This document shows positions 1 through 8,891 of a DNA stretch of 64,000 nt, in pieces (the first letter of the stretch is position 1; each line of letters opens with the position of its first letter). A program made the translations under genes and the position numbers. Under the pieces are notes generated by a model. The model did not search any database, was not told where the DNA came from, and was given only the letters and a program-made list of their open reading frames with translations. This DNA comes from Gammaproteobacteria bacterium. Lineage in GTDB: Bacteria; Pseudomonadota; Gammaproteobacteria; Steroidobacterales; Steroidobacteraceae. The stretch is from the NCBI GenBank assembly GCA_947455595.1, contig CANGOP010000001.1, positions 62,001 to 126,000 of the forward strand, written 5' to 3'.

Positions 1-86
1 TGGCGGCGGTCGCCGTCGGGCCGCAAGGGCCGATCGTGGTGGGTGAAAATGGCGCGCGGCGCTTGACGCTTGAGAAGAGGAATTAG
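1..86 (+). CDS. C-terminal fragment of an upstream protein, possibly YCF48-like
   Basis: The third reading frame is open from the window edge to a TAG at 84-86 and encodes about 27 residues ending in ARRLTLEKRN. The motif IVVGENGARRL resembles the last blade of a BNR/YCF48-type beta-propeller. Such proteins are often encoded just upstream of MMPL-type RND exporters like the gene that follows three bases later. The tight spacing supports an operon. Only the tail is visible, so the family is an inference from a short match and from context. Confidence 0.4.
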   Translation, partial: AAVAVGPQGPIVVGENGARRLTLEKRN

Positions 87-89
87 GTC

Positions 90-2453
90 GTGCATGCGCC
101 AAGAGAGCCGGCGTTCGTCCGCCCATTGGAGCACCTCGTATTTGGTGCACGCCGCTGGATCCTCGGCGTCTTCCTGCTGTTGACCGCGGCGTTTGCTGCC
201 ATCGCGGTACAGGGCCTGCACATTGACACCCGCTACACCAAGCAGTTGCCGCTGCAGCATCCCTACATGCGGACCTATCTGGCGCATTACGACGAGTTTG
301 GTGGTGCGAATCGCGTGCTGATTGCATTGGTCGCGCGTCAGGGCACCATCTATACACCGGAATTCCTTGCGGCTCTGAAGCTGGCGACGGATGAGGTGTT
401 CTTCATACCCGGCGTTGACCGCGCCCGTGTCCAATCGTTGTGGACGCCGAATACTCGATTTAGCGAGGTAGTGGAGGGCGGAATACGGGCCGGGGACGTC
501 ATCCCTTCCGGATTTTCCCCAACACCCGACGGGTTGGCTCAGGTCCGCGAGAATGTGTTGAAGGCGAACATCGTCGGCCGCTTGGTTGCGAATGACTTCA
601 CCGGGGCAATCGTCTCTGCACAGTTGCTGGAAAAAGACCCGGCAACGGGCAAGTCAGTCGATCTCATCCGAATCGGTAACGCATTGGAAGCTGTGCGTGC
701 GCACATTGAGCGTGGTGATCCGGCGCTGGGGATCCCCCCACAGGCGATGGATGTGCGGGTGATTGGCTACGCTAAGGTGGTTAGCGATATTGCGGCAGGT
801 GCGCTGTCGGTGGTGTTGTTCGCTATTGTGACCGTTGCCCTGACCTTGTTGTTGGTCTGGCTCTATATCCAGTCACTCAAGATTGCCATTGTCCCCGTGC
901 TGTGCTCGCTCGTTGCCGTGATCTGGCAATTGGGACTTCTCGTCATTCTCGGCTATGGCGTTGATCCGATCGGGATTTTGGTACCTTTCGTGATATTCGC
1001 GATCGGCGTTTCGCATGGCGTGCAAAAAATCAGCGCGGTCGGTGACGCCGCAATGGATGGCGCGGACCCCTTAGAAGCCGCTCGTCGTACGTTCCGGTTG
1101 CTGTTTCTTCCGGCGATTGTGGCGTTGCTCGCAGATCTGATGGGGTTCGTGACGATTCTGGCGATCCCGGTGGGCGTGATTCGTGAAATGGCCGTCACCG
1201 CCAGTGTAGGCGTCGGTGTCGTCATTCTGACCGACCTCGTATTACTGCCGATTGTGGTTTCCTATGTTCGACCGGGCGGCGACTATGCGGCTCGTGTGCA
1301 CGCACGCCAGATTACGCTGGCGCAGATCTGGGATCGGTTGGCTCAGATCGCAACGCCCCGCCCTGCGGCGATCGCCGTAATCGCTTCGCTGGTCGTTGGT
1401 GTGGTCGGGTACTCCATCGGCCGCCATACGCCGGTCGGCGACACGATGGCCGGTGTTCCCGAGCTGCGGCCGCAGTCGCGTTACAACGTGGATACCGATG
1501 TCATTACGCATAAGTTCTCAATTGGCACGGACGTTTTGAATGTCATTGCCGAGACACCGGCGAATGGATGTGTCGATCATGACGTCATGCGATACGTCGA
1601 CACATTCGCCTACCACATGGCCAATGTGGAGGGCGTCCGTAACGTGATGAGCTTGCCAGGCGTCGCCAAAGTCATCAGTGCCGGTTGGAGTGAAGGTAGC
1701 CTGAAGTGGCGTAGCCTGCCGAGAGATCAACGCAGTCTCGTGCAGGCCCAGGGCTTCGTCGATACCAGCACCGGCTTGCTCAACGGCGACTGTAGCGTGA
1801 TGCCCGTGATGCTGTTTCTGGCCGATCATCGGGCTGAGACGATTGATCGTGTGATCGGTGCCGTGAAGAGCTACCAGCCCCCGCGTGAAGTGCCAGGCGT
1901 GCGATTACGTCTGGCCACGGGTAATGTAGGTGTGATGGCTGCGCAGATGGAGGAAGTCCGCGCGAAAGAACTGCCGATCCTTTTTGGTTTGTTTGCGGTC
2001 ATCGCCTTGATGTGTCTTTTGACTTTCCGCTCCTGGGTTGGAACGATCGTAGTGATGTTGCCGCTGACCTTGGTGTCGATATTGGCGTACACCACGATGG
2101 CCATTGTTGGGATCGGCTTGAAAGTCACGACGTTGCCGATGGTCGCACTCGGCGCCGGCATTGGCGTCGATTACGGCATCTATCTCTACAGCCGTATGCA
2201 GGCAGCTCTTGCGGAGGGGGCAACCGTCCGGGAGGCTTACCATCGCGCGCTCAGAGTCACGGGTGCGAGCGTGTTTTTTACCGGCGTGACCTTGGCGCTC
2301 GGTGTCGCGACGTGGGTGTTTTCGCCCTTACAGTTTCAGGCGGACGTCGGCTTGATGCTGACGTTCATGTTTATCGTCAATATGTTAGCGGCCATGCTGC
2401 TCATTCCAGTCTTTGCCTACTGGCTCGTCAGACCCGCCCGTCCTATCGGCTGA
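90..2453 (+). CDS. RND superfamily exporter, MMPL / HAE3 type
   Basis: A 787-residue inner-membrane protein with the RND layout: a first membrane helix near residues 23-42, a large periplasmic loop, a cluster of helices at about 230-400, a second loop, and a final cluster from about 630. The sequence GAGIGVDYGIYLY in the second half is the MMPL-type transmembrane signature with its buried Asp. The family moves lipids or hydrophobic compounds using the proton gradient; the substrate cannot be told here. Translation starts at GTG, with AAGAGG about nine bases upstream. The gene overlaps nothing but is only three bases from the upstream reading frame, which suggests a two-gene operon. No adaptor protein or outer-membrane channel is encoded next to it, as is usual for HAE3 members. 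Confidence 0.85.
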   Translation: MHAPREPAFVRPLEHLVFGARRWILGVFLLLTAAFAAIAVQGLHIDTRYTKQLPLQHPYMRTYLAHYDEFGGANRVLIALVARQGTIYTPEFLAALKLATDEVFFIPGVDRARVQSLWTPNTRFSEVVEGGIRAGDVIPSGFSPTPDGLAQVRENVLKANIVGRLVANDFTGAIVSAQLLEKDPATGKSVDLIRIGNALEAVRAHIERGDPALGIPPQAMDVRVIGYAKVVSDIAAGALSVVLFAIVTVALTLLLVWLYIQSLKIAIVPVLCSLVAVIWQLGLLVILGYGVDPIGILVPFVIFAIGVSHGVQKISAVGDAAMDGADPLEAARRTFRLLFLPAIVALLADLMGFVTILAIPVGVIREMAVTASVGVGVVILTDLVLLPIVVSYVRPGGDYAARVHARQITLAQIWDRLAQIATPRPAAIAVIASLVVGVVGYSIGRHTPVGDTMAGVPELRPQSRYNVDTDVITHKFSIGTDVLNVIAETPANGCVDHDVMRYVDTFAYHMANVEGVRNVMSLPGVAKVISAGWSEGSLKWRSLPRDQRSLVQAQGFVDTSTGLLNGDCSVMPVMLFLADHRAETIDRVIGAVKSYQPPREVPGVRLRLATGNVGVMAAQMEEVRAKELPILFGLFAVIALMCLLTFRSWVGTIVVMLPLTLVSILAYTTMAIVGIGLKVTTLPMVALGAGIGVDYGIYLYSRMQAALAEGATVREAYHRALRVTGASVFFTGVTLALGVATWVFSPLQFQADVGLMLTFMFIVNMLAAMLLIPVFAYWLVRPARPIG

Positions 2454-2473
2454 ATGCGCGCTGACGCGGATGC

Positions 2474-2893
2474 TTAGTCGTCGACGGGTCGGCGACGCAT
2501 GGATTTCGTTTCCGTCCGCTGTCGCTTGCCTTCGAGGCGACGTTCTTTGGAACCGCGGGTTGGGCGAGTGGGCCTGCGGAGTTTGGGCCGCTCTCGAGCG
2601 GCGATCAGCAGTTCTGCGAGTCGGTCATAAGCGTCGCGACGGTTGCCTTCCTGCGTTCGCAAGCGATGAGCGGCAATCACGATCCACCCATCTTTGGTCA
2701 GTCGCCGGCCCGCCAGCGTGGCGAGTCGTTGGCGCGTCCAGTCGTCCAATTTTGGACAGGCGGTATTGAAGCGCAGTTGAACAGCACTCGCGACTTTGTT
2801 GACGTTCTGGCCGCCGGGGCCCGGCGAGCGTATGAACTCCAGAACGACGTCCTCTTCTGGCAGAAGAAGGCCGGGTGCGATCTCGATATCCAC
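2474..2893 (-). CDS. arfB: Alternative ribosome-rescue factor ArfB (YaeJ family)
   Basis: A 139-residue class-I release-factor-like protein carrying the GGQ tripeptide in SPGPGGQNVNK, followed by a basic C-terminal tail (RRPTRPTRGSKERR) that in ArfB enters the empty mRNA channel of stalled ribosomes. GGQ catalyses peptidyl-tRNA hydrolysis. There is no stop-codon-recognition domain and the length matches E. coli ArfB (140 residues). The open frame extends much further upstream, but that part overlaps the mscS-type gene and has no release-factor similarity. I chose the GTG at 2893, five bases past the stop codon of the upstream gene, which implies translational coupling. Confidence 0.9.
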   Translation of the reverse strand: MDIEIAPGLLLPEEDVVLEFIRSPGPGGQNVNKVASAVQLRFNTACPKLDDWTRQRLATLAGRRLTKDGWIVIAAHRLRTQEGNRRDAYDRLAELLIAARERPKLRRPTRPTRGSKERRLEGKRQRTETKSMRRRPVDD

Positions 2894-2897
2894 AGGA

Positions 2898-4289
2898 TCA
2901 GTTACCGAACGGCTTGGGCGCGATTGAGGCGGCTGATCGTTTCGCTGCCTCTTCGTGCTGCGCCGAGGGCAGCGCAGCTGAGCCAATGATGCGCCCGGCC
3001 GCATCGTACATCCGTACGTCGAGTTGAGCGCGGGGAATGGTGATGCCCGCCTCCTTGAAAAGTCGCCAGATAGCACGGTTGACGTCTGAGCGAACGTTAT
3101 TGACGCCGGCCTCGGGGTCCGCGATCCAGAATCGCAATTCAAGATCAAGCCCATAGTCGTGGAAGCTCATCAGTCGAACGACTGGAGAGGGTTCCTGCAG
3201 AATGCGCGGCGAGCAGCTGGCCGCTCTCAACAGAACCGACATGGCGTGTTCAGGGTCGTCATCGTACGAGACGCGGACCGGCAGCTTCAGCCGAACCCGC
3301 TTGTCGCTGTAGCTCCAGTTGATAACCTGATTGGTAATCAGAGTTTGATTCGGGACAAGCGTTTCAACGCCGTCGCGGTCGCGGACCACCACATAGCGTC
3401 CGCGTAGTTCTTGAACCCAACCGAAGCCTTCGGTGCTGGTGCCGATACTGCCCGTGAAGCTGATCACGTCTCCGGGCTTAATCGACTTGTCCATGAGGAG
3501 CACAAAGCCGCTCACGAAATTGGCTGCGATCGACTGTAGACCGAAGCCAAGGCCGAGACCCAAGGCGCCGCCAAAGATGCTCAGCGCGCCGAGATTGAAT
3601 CCGGATGCCGACAGGCCGAGTAAGCCGCCGATCGAGATGAGAAAGGCGTAGGCGAATTTGCCAATAGCGATGCGCGTATTTGGGGACAGCGCGCGGAAGT
3701 CGCCAACATGTCGTTCAATGTAGCGACCAAACCAAGCGCTGACAATAACGAAAGCGATCACTGTGAACAGAGCGCGGATCAACGACCAGACCGTGACACC
3801 GGCTTCGCCGTTCTTGGCCGTGGTGACGGGCACGGCATCTAGAAACGCCACGAAGTCACTGAGCCACCCCAGTTGGTGCATGGCGACGAAAAACCAAACG
3901 ACGACGGTCGCCCGCACTTCCCAGGTGCGCAACCGACGGTGACGGCCCACCGATAACCGAAGCAAGTGAGCGGCTGCCCGAATGACCGCGAGCCATCCGG
4001 CGAGCCGCAAGACCAACGAGACCATGGTGGTATCGAGCCCCAATAGCCCAACGACCACCCGTGCGACCAGCAGTACGAGCAGCGCAATGCCGTAGGGCAA
4101 AGCGATCAGCCACGTTTCGCGCCGGCCCATGTCGTTGCGAGTACTGGCTTCCTGCAGCGAGGATGCGGACGTTGCTGCGGTTAGCTTGCCCGCAAGGAAC
4201 GCCAACACACTACTGACAATGGCGGGCAGATAGGTGGGTTCTACCGCCACCCGTAGGGTGTCCAAAGTCAGGGTGAGGAGATTGTCCAT
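2898..4289 (-). CDS. MscS-family mechanosensitive channel
   Basis: A 463-residue membrane protein. The N-terminal part has several hydrophobic helices. The pore-lining MscS helix is visible in the Gly/Ala-rich stretch GGALGLGLGFGLQSIAANF, followed by the beta domain (LLMDKSIKPGDVISF, VPNQTLITNQVINWS) and an alpha/beta C-terminal domain ending near IPRAQLDVRMYD. The family opens on membrane tension to release solutes during hypo-osmotic shock. The extra N-terminal helices make it larger than E. coli MscS (286 residues), like YbdG/YnaI-type members. It is the first gene of a short leftward pair with arfB. Confidence 0.88.
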   Translation of the reverse strand: MDNLLTLTLDTLRVAVEPTYLPAIVSSVLAFLAGKLTAATSASSLQEASTRNDMGRRETWLIALPYGIALLVLLVARVVVGLLGLDTTMVSLVLRLAGWLAVIRAAAHLLRLSVGRHRRLRTWEVRATVVVWFFVAMHQLGWLSDFVAFLDAVPVTTAKNGEAGVTVWSLIRALFTVIAFVIVSAWFGRYIERHVGDFRALSPNTRIAIGKFAYAFLISIGGLLGLSASGFNLGALSIFGGALGLGLGFGLQSIAANFVSGFVLLMDKSIKPGDVISFTGSIGTSTEGFGWVQELRGRYVVVRDRDGVETLVPNQTLITNQVINWSYSDKRVRLKLPVRVSYDDDPEHAMSVLLRAASCSPRILQEPSPVVRLMSFHDYGLDLELRFWIADPEAGVNNVRSDVNRAIWRLFKEAGITIPRAQLDVRMYDAAGRIIGSAALPSAQHEEAAKRSAASIAPKPFGN

Positions 4290-4311
4290 GATGGTATCGC
4301 TCGCCGGCCGT

Positions 4312-4542
4312 TCAGGCGTTGAGATCCGGGATGAGTTCGCTCTCGAGGCGAGTGATCTGATCCTTGAGCATGAGTTTGCGACGTTTCAGTCGTTTGATCT
4401 GCAGCTCGTCGACGCTGTAGTCCAACTGCAGACGAATGATGACGTCATCGAGATCCCGATGTTCAATTCGTAACGCCCGCAGCTTGTGCAAGCGTTGGAC
4501 GAGTTCGTTGCTGACGTTGTCGTTTGCGGTCGTGTCCGTCAT
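4312..4542 (-). CDS. YdcH-like DUF465 small protein
   Basis: A 76-residue highly charged protein with a predicted coiled coil across LHKLRALRIEHRDLDD and VDELQIKRLKRRKLMLKDQI, matching the DUF465/YdcH family of unknown function. Of two possible starts I chose the ATG at 4542. It overlaps the stop of the upstream PHP gene as ATGA, the classic coupled arrangement; the longer frame would run back into that gene. It is the last member of a tightly packed leftward run that starts with cysQ. Confidence 0.8.
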   Translation of the reverse strand: MTDTTANDNVSNELVQRLHKLRALRIEHRDLDDVIIRLQLDYSVDELQIKRLKRRKLMLKDQITRLESELIPDLNA

Positions 4543-5396
4543 ATCTCGAGCGCCGCATGCAAAGTTGCGCCCCACCGGTGCCATACCGGTACGACGGCCT
4601 CAGGTAGGGTAGCCAATCGCCCCGGACGATGCCATGGCAGTGCAGGATCGTGGCAGTCCGATCCGCTCGACCCCTCAAGCCCATTGCGCAGTGCCAGACC
4701 CAGCGCCGTCTCGATGTGGTGTCCAGCCACCCCGCCGGTAACAATTTCCAAGGCGGTGCCGCCGGCGGAGCGAAAGTGGGAGACGAGCGTTCGGCGTTGA
4801 CCTGCAGACAGGGTATAGCGCAAGGGATGCGCCAGTACCGCGACCCCGCCGCCTAAGGTGATCGACTGGACAGTGGCCTCTATCGAGGGCCACTCGGTGC
4901 GAACGTGTCCGGCCCGTCCGCGACCCAACCAGCGGGCAAAAGCGGCCGGCATATCGGCGGCGACCCCCATATCGACCAATGTTCGGGCCAAATGCGTTCG
5001 GGTAGGGTGGGTGAGGCCCTGTAGCCGCGCCATAGCCTCGGTGCCGGGCGCCCCGGCGCGGTCAAGGCGATCGGCGATGGTCGCCATCCGTGCCTTGCGC
5101 TGGGCGCTGCGCGCCTCCACTGCGGCTTGGATCGCCGGGTGTCCGGCGTCAAAGCCAAGACCGACGATATGGATATCCCGGCCTTGCCAGGCGGAGGACA
5201 ACTCGATGCCTGAGACGGTGGCAAGGCCCAACTCCGTGGCGGCTGCGGCCATTTCAGCAAGACCCGCGGTTGTGTCGTGATCGGTGAGGGCGCATAGGCG
5301 CACTCCCGACGCGTGAGCGCAGGCCGCCAGCGCGCTCGGTGAGAGTACGCCGTCCGATGCGGTGGAATGCAGGTGAAAATCGACTTTGTTTCTCAA
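4539..5396 (-). CDS. rnm: PHP-domain 5'-nucleotide phosphoesterase, RNase AM (YciV/TrpH) family
   Basis: A 285-residue PHP-fold enzyme. Metal ligands are visible in order: H8 and H10 in DFHLHSTASDG, D39-H40-D41 in LTDHDTT, E65 in GIELSS, H190 in LAHPLRY, and D247/H249 in GSDCHDP. In E. coli this family (RNase AM) is a 5'-3' exoribonuclease that also hydrolyses 3',5'-bisphosphonucleotides. CysQ, which acts on the same kind of molecule, is encoded two genes upstream. The start is a TTG that overlaps the stop of the DUF3301 gene as TTGA; no ATG or GTG lies before the essential DFHLH motif. Length is close to the E. coli protein (293 residues). Confidence 0.85.
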   Translation of the reverse strand: MRNKVDFHLHSTASDGVLSPSALAACAHASGVRLCALTDHDTTAGLAEMAAAATELGLATVSGIELSSAWQGRDIHIVGLGFDAGHPAIQAAVEARSAQRKARMATIADRLDRAGAPGTEAMARLQGLTHPTRTHLARTLVDMGVAADMPAAFARWLGRGRAGHVRTEWPSIEATVQSITLGGGVAVLAHPLRYTLSAGQRRTLVSHFRSAGGTALEIVTGGVAGHHIETALGLALRNGLEGSSGSDCHDPALPWHRPGRLATLPEAVVPVWHRWGATLHAALEI

Positions 5397-5716
5397 TGCA
5401 CGGTCGTCCGTACGAGAGTCGGTCCAAGCCCGATCAATTCAACATCACGGCCGCGCAGGGTGACGAAGCCCTGCCGCCTGGAGACGCCATCATCACTAAA
5501 ATCGAATACGTAATGGCGACGAAACCCCAATCGGTCATCCCGCCCGCGCGTGAAGCGCCAAGAGCGGAAAACGACGGTGCCATCCAAGAGTTGCACGCCC
5601 GCTTCAGCGCAGGCCGCATAAGCGGCCTCATTCGCAACGGTTCGTGCCTCGACGTTGGCTCGCCAAAGCAAGGCTACAGTTCCCATCACCAGTGCAAACC
5701 AGAGCGCTTGTTCCAT
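5393..5716 (-). CDS. DUF3301 family membrane-anchored protein
   Basis: A 107-residue protein with one N-terminal hydrophobic helix (EQALWFALVMGTVALLW) and a soluble part containing LDGTVVFRSWRFTRGRDDRLGFRRHY in two adjoining pieces, which is the DUF3301 pattern. The function is unknown. The start at 5716 was chosen because it opens directly on the membrane helix and leaves seven bases after the cysQ stop. The longer reading would overlap cysQ. Its own stop overlaps the TTG start of the PHP gene. Confidence 0.78.
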   Translation of the reverse strand: MEQALWFALVMGTVALLWRANVEARTVANEAAYAACAEAGVQLLDGTVVFRSWRFTRGRDDRLGFRRHYVFDFSDDGVSRRQGFVTLRGRDVELIGLGPTLVRTTVH

Positions 5717-5723
5717 GGCTTTC

Positions 5724-6521
5724 TCAGAGCAACCGGTGCCATGGGCGCGAAGCATCACCAAAGACAACAAAGTCGTCGTTCAGCAACGTCTCGCGCCGGT
5801 TGTAGCGCAGAGGTAGCCCATCGCGGCCGACGACCTGGCCGCCCGCCACCTCCACAATAGCTTGTCCGGCAGCCGTGTCCCACTCACTGGTCGGGCCGAT
5901 GCGGGGATAAAAATCTGCCGCACCCTCTGCGATCAGGCCGAATTTACCGGCGCTGCCCAATGGGCGAAATTCATGGGGGCCCATGGCCTCCAGTAACTTC
6001 TCGAGTCGATCGTCGCGATGTGATCGGCTGCCGACCACGCGGGGAGTCCCTTCCATCGGACTGCGAACCCGAATCGGCATTTCCTGCCCATTCCGCTCGC
6101 GACGGAAAGCGCCAATCTGCGTTGCCGCCAGATACGTGACGCCGCTTAAGGGCACGTGCAGCACACCGAGGGTGGGGACGCCGGCTTCGATGAGCGCGAT
6201 GTTGATCGTGAATTCGCCGTTGCGATTGACGAATTCCTTGGTGCCATCGAGGGGGTCTACCAACCACAAACAGGGCCAGTCGACGCGCAAACTCAAAGGC
6301 GGGATGTCCGCTTCCTCCGAAATCACGGGTATATCGGGGGACAGTTCGGCGAGCCCGGCTGCGATGATGTGATGGGAGCGCAGATCAGCGACCGTGAGGG
6401 GTGACGCGTCGCCTTTGAGGGTGACGTCAAATTCGCCGTTATAGACCTCGAGAATCGCCCGCCCTGCCGCATGCGCAAGGTTGACGAGGGAGTCGAGCAT
6501 CGGTCGGGTGCGTAACGTCAT
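5724..6521 (-). CDS. cysQ: 3'(2'),5'-bisphosphate nucleotidase CysQ
   Basis: A 265-residue member of the inositol-monophosphatase fold. The metal-binding signature DPLDGTKEF is at residues 89-97, acidic ligands E69/E70 are in ISEEAD, and the second signature EWDTAAGQAIVEVAGG is near the C terminus. The enzyme degrades 3'-phosphoadenosine 5'-phosphate from sulfate assimilation. The ATG at 6521 is preceded by AAAGGA nine bases upstream, which favours it over an upstream in-frame ATG lying in the divergent gene. It heads a compact run with DUF3301, the PHP exonuclease and DUF465. Confidence 0.92.
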   Translation of the reverse strand: MTLRTRPMLDSLVNLAHAAGRAILEVYNGEFDVTLKGDASPLTVADLRSHHIIAAGLAELSPDIPVISEEADIPPLSLRVDWPCLWLVDPLDGTKEFVNRNGEFTINIALIEAGVPTLGVLHVPLSGVTYLAATQIGAFRRERNGQEMPIRVRSPMEGTPRVVGSRSHRDDRLEKLLEAMGPHEFRPLGSAGKFGLIAEGAADFYPRIGPTSEWDTAAGQAIVEVAGGQVVGRDGLPLRYNRRETLLNDDFVVFGDASRPWHRLL

Positions 6522-6548
6522 GCGAGTTCGTCCTTTACGGGTCGGTAT

Positions 6549-6554
6549 ATCATA
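6549..6554 (-). promoter_or_regulatory. Possible -10 box for cysQ, overlapping the yrfG leader
   Basis: On the minus strand this hexamer reads TATGAT (five of six matches to the sigma70 -10 consensus) and would start transcription about 20 bases before the cysQ start codon, leaving room for its AAAGGA ribosome site. On the plus strand the same bases contain TATCAT at 6548-6553, six bases from the GTG of yrfG. No good -35 was found on either strand. Confidence 0.3.
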
Positions 6555-6559
6555 ACCCC

Positions 6560-7225
6560 GTGAAGACATTTGCCCCCCCGCTGGATTGGTCTCAGATCGA
6601 CACCGTGCTGCTCGATATGGACGGCACGCTGCTGGATCTGCGGTTCGATAACTGGTTCTGGCAAGAGCACCTGCCGAGCCTATGGGCGCAGCGTGAGCAA
6701 ATATCCCTGGCCGACGCGTTGCACGTTCTCACGCCGAGATTTGCTGCGGCGAAAGGCACGCTCGATTGGTACTGCATCGATTTTTGGAGTCGCGAACTGG
6801 CTCTGGATGTTCGACAGATCAAGGACTCGGTCCGTGAGAACGTCGCTTGGATCCCCGGGGCGGAGGCGCTGTTGCTGAGCCTGCGGGCCGCGGGCAAACG
6901 GCTTGTTCTGGTCACGAACGCGCACCCTGAGACGCTGGCGATCAAAGATGCCCATGCCAATCTCATCGGTCATCTGGACGCCGTGTACTCCACGCACGCA
7001 TTCGCAGCCCCGAAAGAGTCAGCCGACTTTTGGCCGGCCTTTAGCCGTCAGGAACCCTTTGACCGGACACGCACACTGTTTGTGGATGACAGCTTGCCAG
7101 TACTTGAGGCTGCCAGAGACTACGGTATCCGCTGGTTGCGAGCTGTATGCCGACCCGACTCTGGTCAGCCATCCCGGCCGGTCGGCGATTTTCCGGCCAT
7201 TGAGACCGTCGCCGACCTTTTGTAG
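6560..7225 (+). CDS. yrfG: GMP/IMP nucleotidase YrfG, HAD superfamily
   Basis: A 221-residue HAD hydrolase. Motif I is DMDGTLLD (nucleophile D19, acid D21), motif II is the T in LVTNAHPETL, and motif IV is FVDDSLPVLEAARDYGI. Length and the motif spacing fit YrfG (222 residues in E. coli), which dephosphorylates GMP and IMP. The GTG start is only 38 bases from the cysQ start and has no visible Shine-Dalgarno sequence; a TATCAT box ends six bases before it. The transcript may therefore be leaderless. The gene converges on rhlB. Confidence 0.85.
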   Translation: MKTFAPPLDWSQIDTVLLDMDGTLLDLRFDNWFWQEHLPSLWAQREQISLADALHVLTPRFAAAKGTLDWYCIDFWSRELALDVRQIKDSVRENVAWIPGAEALLLSLRAAGKRLVLVTNAHPETLAIKDAHANLIGHLDAVYSTHAFAAPKESADFWPAFSRQEPFDRTRTLFVDDSLPVLEAARDYGIRWLRAVCRPDSGQPSRPVGDFPAIETVADLL

Positions 7226-7241
7226 TCGCGGACGCTTTCGA

Positions 7242-8891
7242 TCAGTGCAGGGCGAGCCAAGCCGCAAGAGCAGCTGCACCGGCGATCACTGCACCGATCA
7301 CGGCCCAACGCTGTTTGCTCACGCCCAGTGGTCCTTGGGTCGTCGGCACTCCGTCCGGCCGACCCTTGCCGCCACCGCGGCGGCGCCGACGGCGCCGGCG
7401 CTTCTTCTGGGTCTCATCCACCACGGCAATGCCTGCGTCTGCAGCGGCCACATCGGGAGCAGCCGGTGCTTTGGGGGCCGCGTCTGGCCGCCGAGGCCCA
7501 CGATCCCGCCGCGGTCCTGGCGCTGATCGGCCCGGCGCGCTTGCCGCATCACGGGCTGGCTGGTCGCCGGGCGCCGTTGCGCTCGGGTTCGGTCGATTGT
7601 TGGCGCCGTCTTCGCGACGACCGCCGCGTGATCCACCGCCATCTCGGCGGCCGCCGGGACCACCGCGGCCACGGCCGCCACGATCACCGGAGTTGTTGTA
7701 AGCCGGACGGATGATATCCGGCAGCAGCGTGGTATCGACTGCCTCAACGGGGATCTTTCGACCGATATACGCTTCAATGTCGGGCAGCGATTGGACGTAA
7801 TCCTCACAGCCGAAGCTGATCGCGTCGCCGGCTGCGCCAGCGCGCGCGGTCCTTCCGATGCGGTGCACGTAATCTTCCGGATCTTGCGGGAGATCGAAGT
7901 TGAAGACGTGTGACACGTCGGGGATGTGCAAGCCTCTGGCCGCGACATCGGTTGCGATCAGCACCGGTAGACGCCCGTCATGGAAGTCTCGCAGCATGCG
8001 CAAACGCTTGTTCTGCGGCACATCGCCGCTCATCGCTTCTGCATGAATGTCATTGGCTTTGAGGACAGCCTCAAGGCGCTCGGCGGTGCGCTTCATGTTG
8101 ACGAAAACGATGCTGCGCGAGACATCATGCTTGCGCAGCAAGCCGACCAGAAGGCGGGCCTTCTCTTCCATCGCCGGATAGTAGATGACCTGCCGAACCC
8201 GGTCGGCAGTGACCTTTTCCGGCTCGATCCGCACAAGCTCCGGATCGTTCATGTGCTCGTAGGCCAGTTCGAGCACGCGCTGGGACAGCGTTGCCGAAAA
8301 CAGCATCGACAAGCGTGCAGCAGGCTCCGGTAACCGCCGCATCAGGTAGCGGATGTCGGCGATAAAGCCTAGATCGAACATCCGATCGGCTTCATCGAGC
8401 ACCATTACCCGCACATGCTTCAGGTCGAACACATGCTGCTTGTAAAAGTCGATGATCCGACCGGGCGTGCCGATCAGAATATCGACGCCCGCCTCGAGGT
8501 GTCGACGTTGTTTGTCGTAGTCCACACCACCAAAGGCGAGGCCAAGGGTCAGGCCTGTGTACTGGCCCAGCAGCTCCGCATCGCGATGGATTTGTACCGC
8601 GAGTTCACGCGTTGGGGCCAGAATGAAGCCCCGCGGGGAGGTGAGCGGTCGGTCTGCCGGCGGCGGATTGCGCAACAGCTGTGCGAACATGGCGACTAAG
8701 AACGCGGCGGTCTTCCCGGTGCCGGTTTGCGCCTGCCCGGCGACATCCAGCCCGGCGAGCGCGCGGGGCAGGGTGCCAGCCTGAATCGGCGTGCAACGCT
8801 CAAAGCCGGCATCTGCAATGCCGCGGAACAGCGGCTCGGGCAGATGTAAGCTGGCGTAGCTGATATCGGTTACGGGGGTCTGTTGCGTCAC
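7242..8891 (-). CDS. rhlB: DEAD-box RNA helicase RhlB, with a C-terminal membrane-like tail
   Basis: A 549-residue DEAD-box helicase. Motifs in order: Q motif (GFERCTPIQ), motif I AQTGTGKT, Ia PTRELA, II DEAD in [16 protein letters not shown], then [12 protein letters not shown]-type and HRIGRTAR motifs in the second RecA domain. RhlB unwinds RNA in the degradosome. The identification is supported by its position facing trxA-rho, as in many gammaproteobacteria. After about residue 400 comes a long low-complexity Arg/Gly/Pro region and a run of Arg ([15 protein letters not shown]). The last about 22 residues are unusual: a hydrophobic segment ([20 protein letters not shown]) that looks like a membrane helix. 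Start is GTG with no clear Shine-Dalgarno sequence. Confidence 0.88.
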   Translation of the reverse strand: MTQQTPVTDISYASLHLPEPLFRGIADAGFERCTPIQAGTLPRALAGLDVAGQAQTGTGKTAAFLVAMFAQLLRNPPPADRPLTSPRGFILAPTRELAVQIHRDAELLGQYTGLTLGLAFGGVDYDKQRRHLEAGVDILIGTPGRIIDFYKQHVFDLKHVRVMVLDEADRMFDLGFIADIRYLMRRLPEPAARLSMLFSATLSQRVLELAYEHMNDPELVRIEPEKVTADRVRQVIYYPAMEEKARLLVGLLRKHDVSRSIVFVNMKRTAERLEAVLKANDIHAEAMSGDVPQNKRLRMLRDFHDGRLPVLIATDVAARGLHIPDVSHVFNFDLPQDPEDYVHRIGRTARAGAAGDAISFGCEDYVQSLPDIEAYIGRKIPVEAVDTTLLPDIIRPAYNNSGDRGGRGRGGPGGRRDGGGSRGGRREDGANNRPNPSATAPGDQPARDAASAPGRSAPGPRRDRGPRRPDAAPKAPAAPDVAAADAGIAVVDETQKKRRRRRRRRGGGKGRPDGVPTTQGPLGVSKQRWAVIGAVIAGAAALAAWLALH

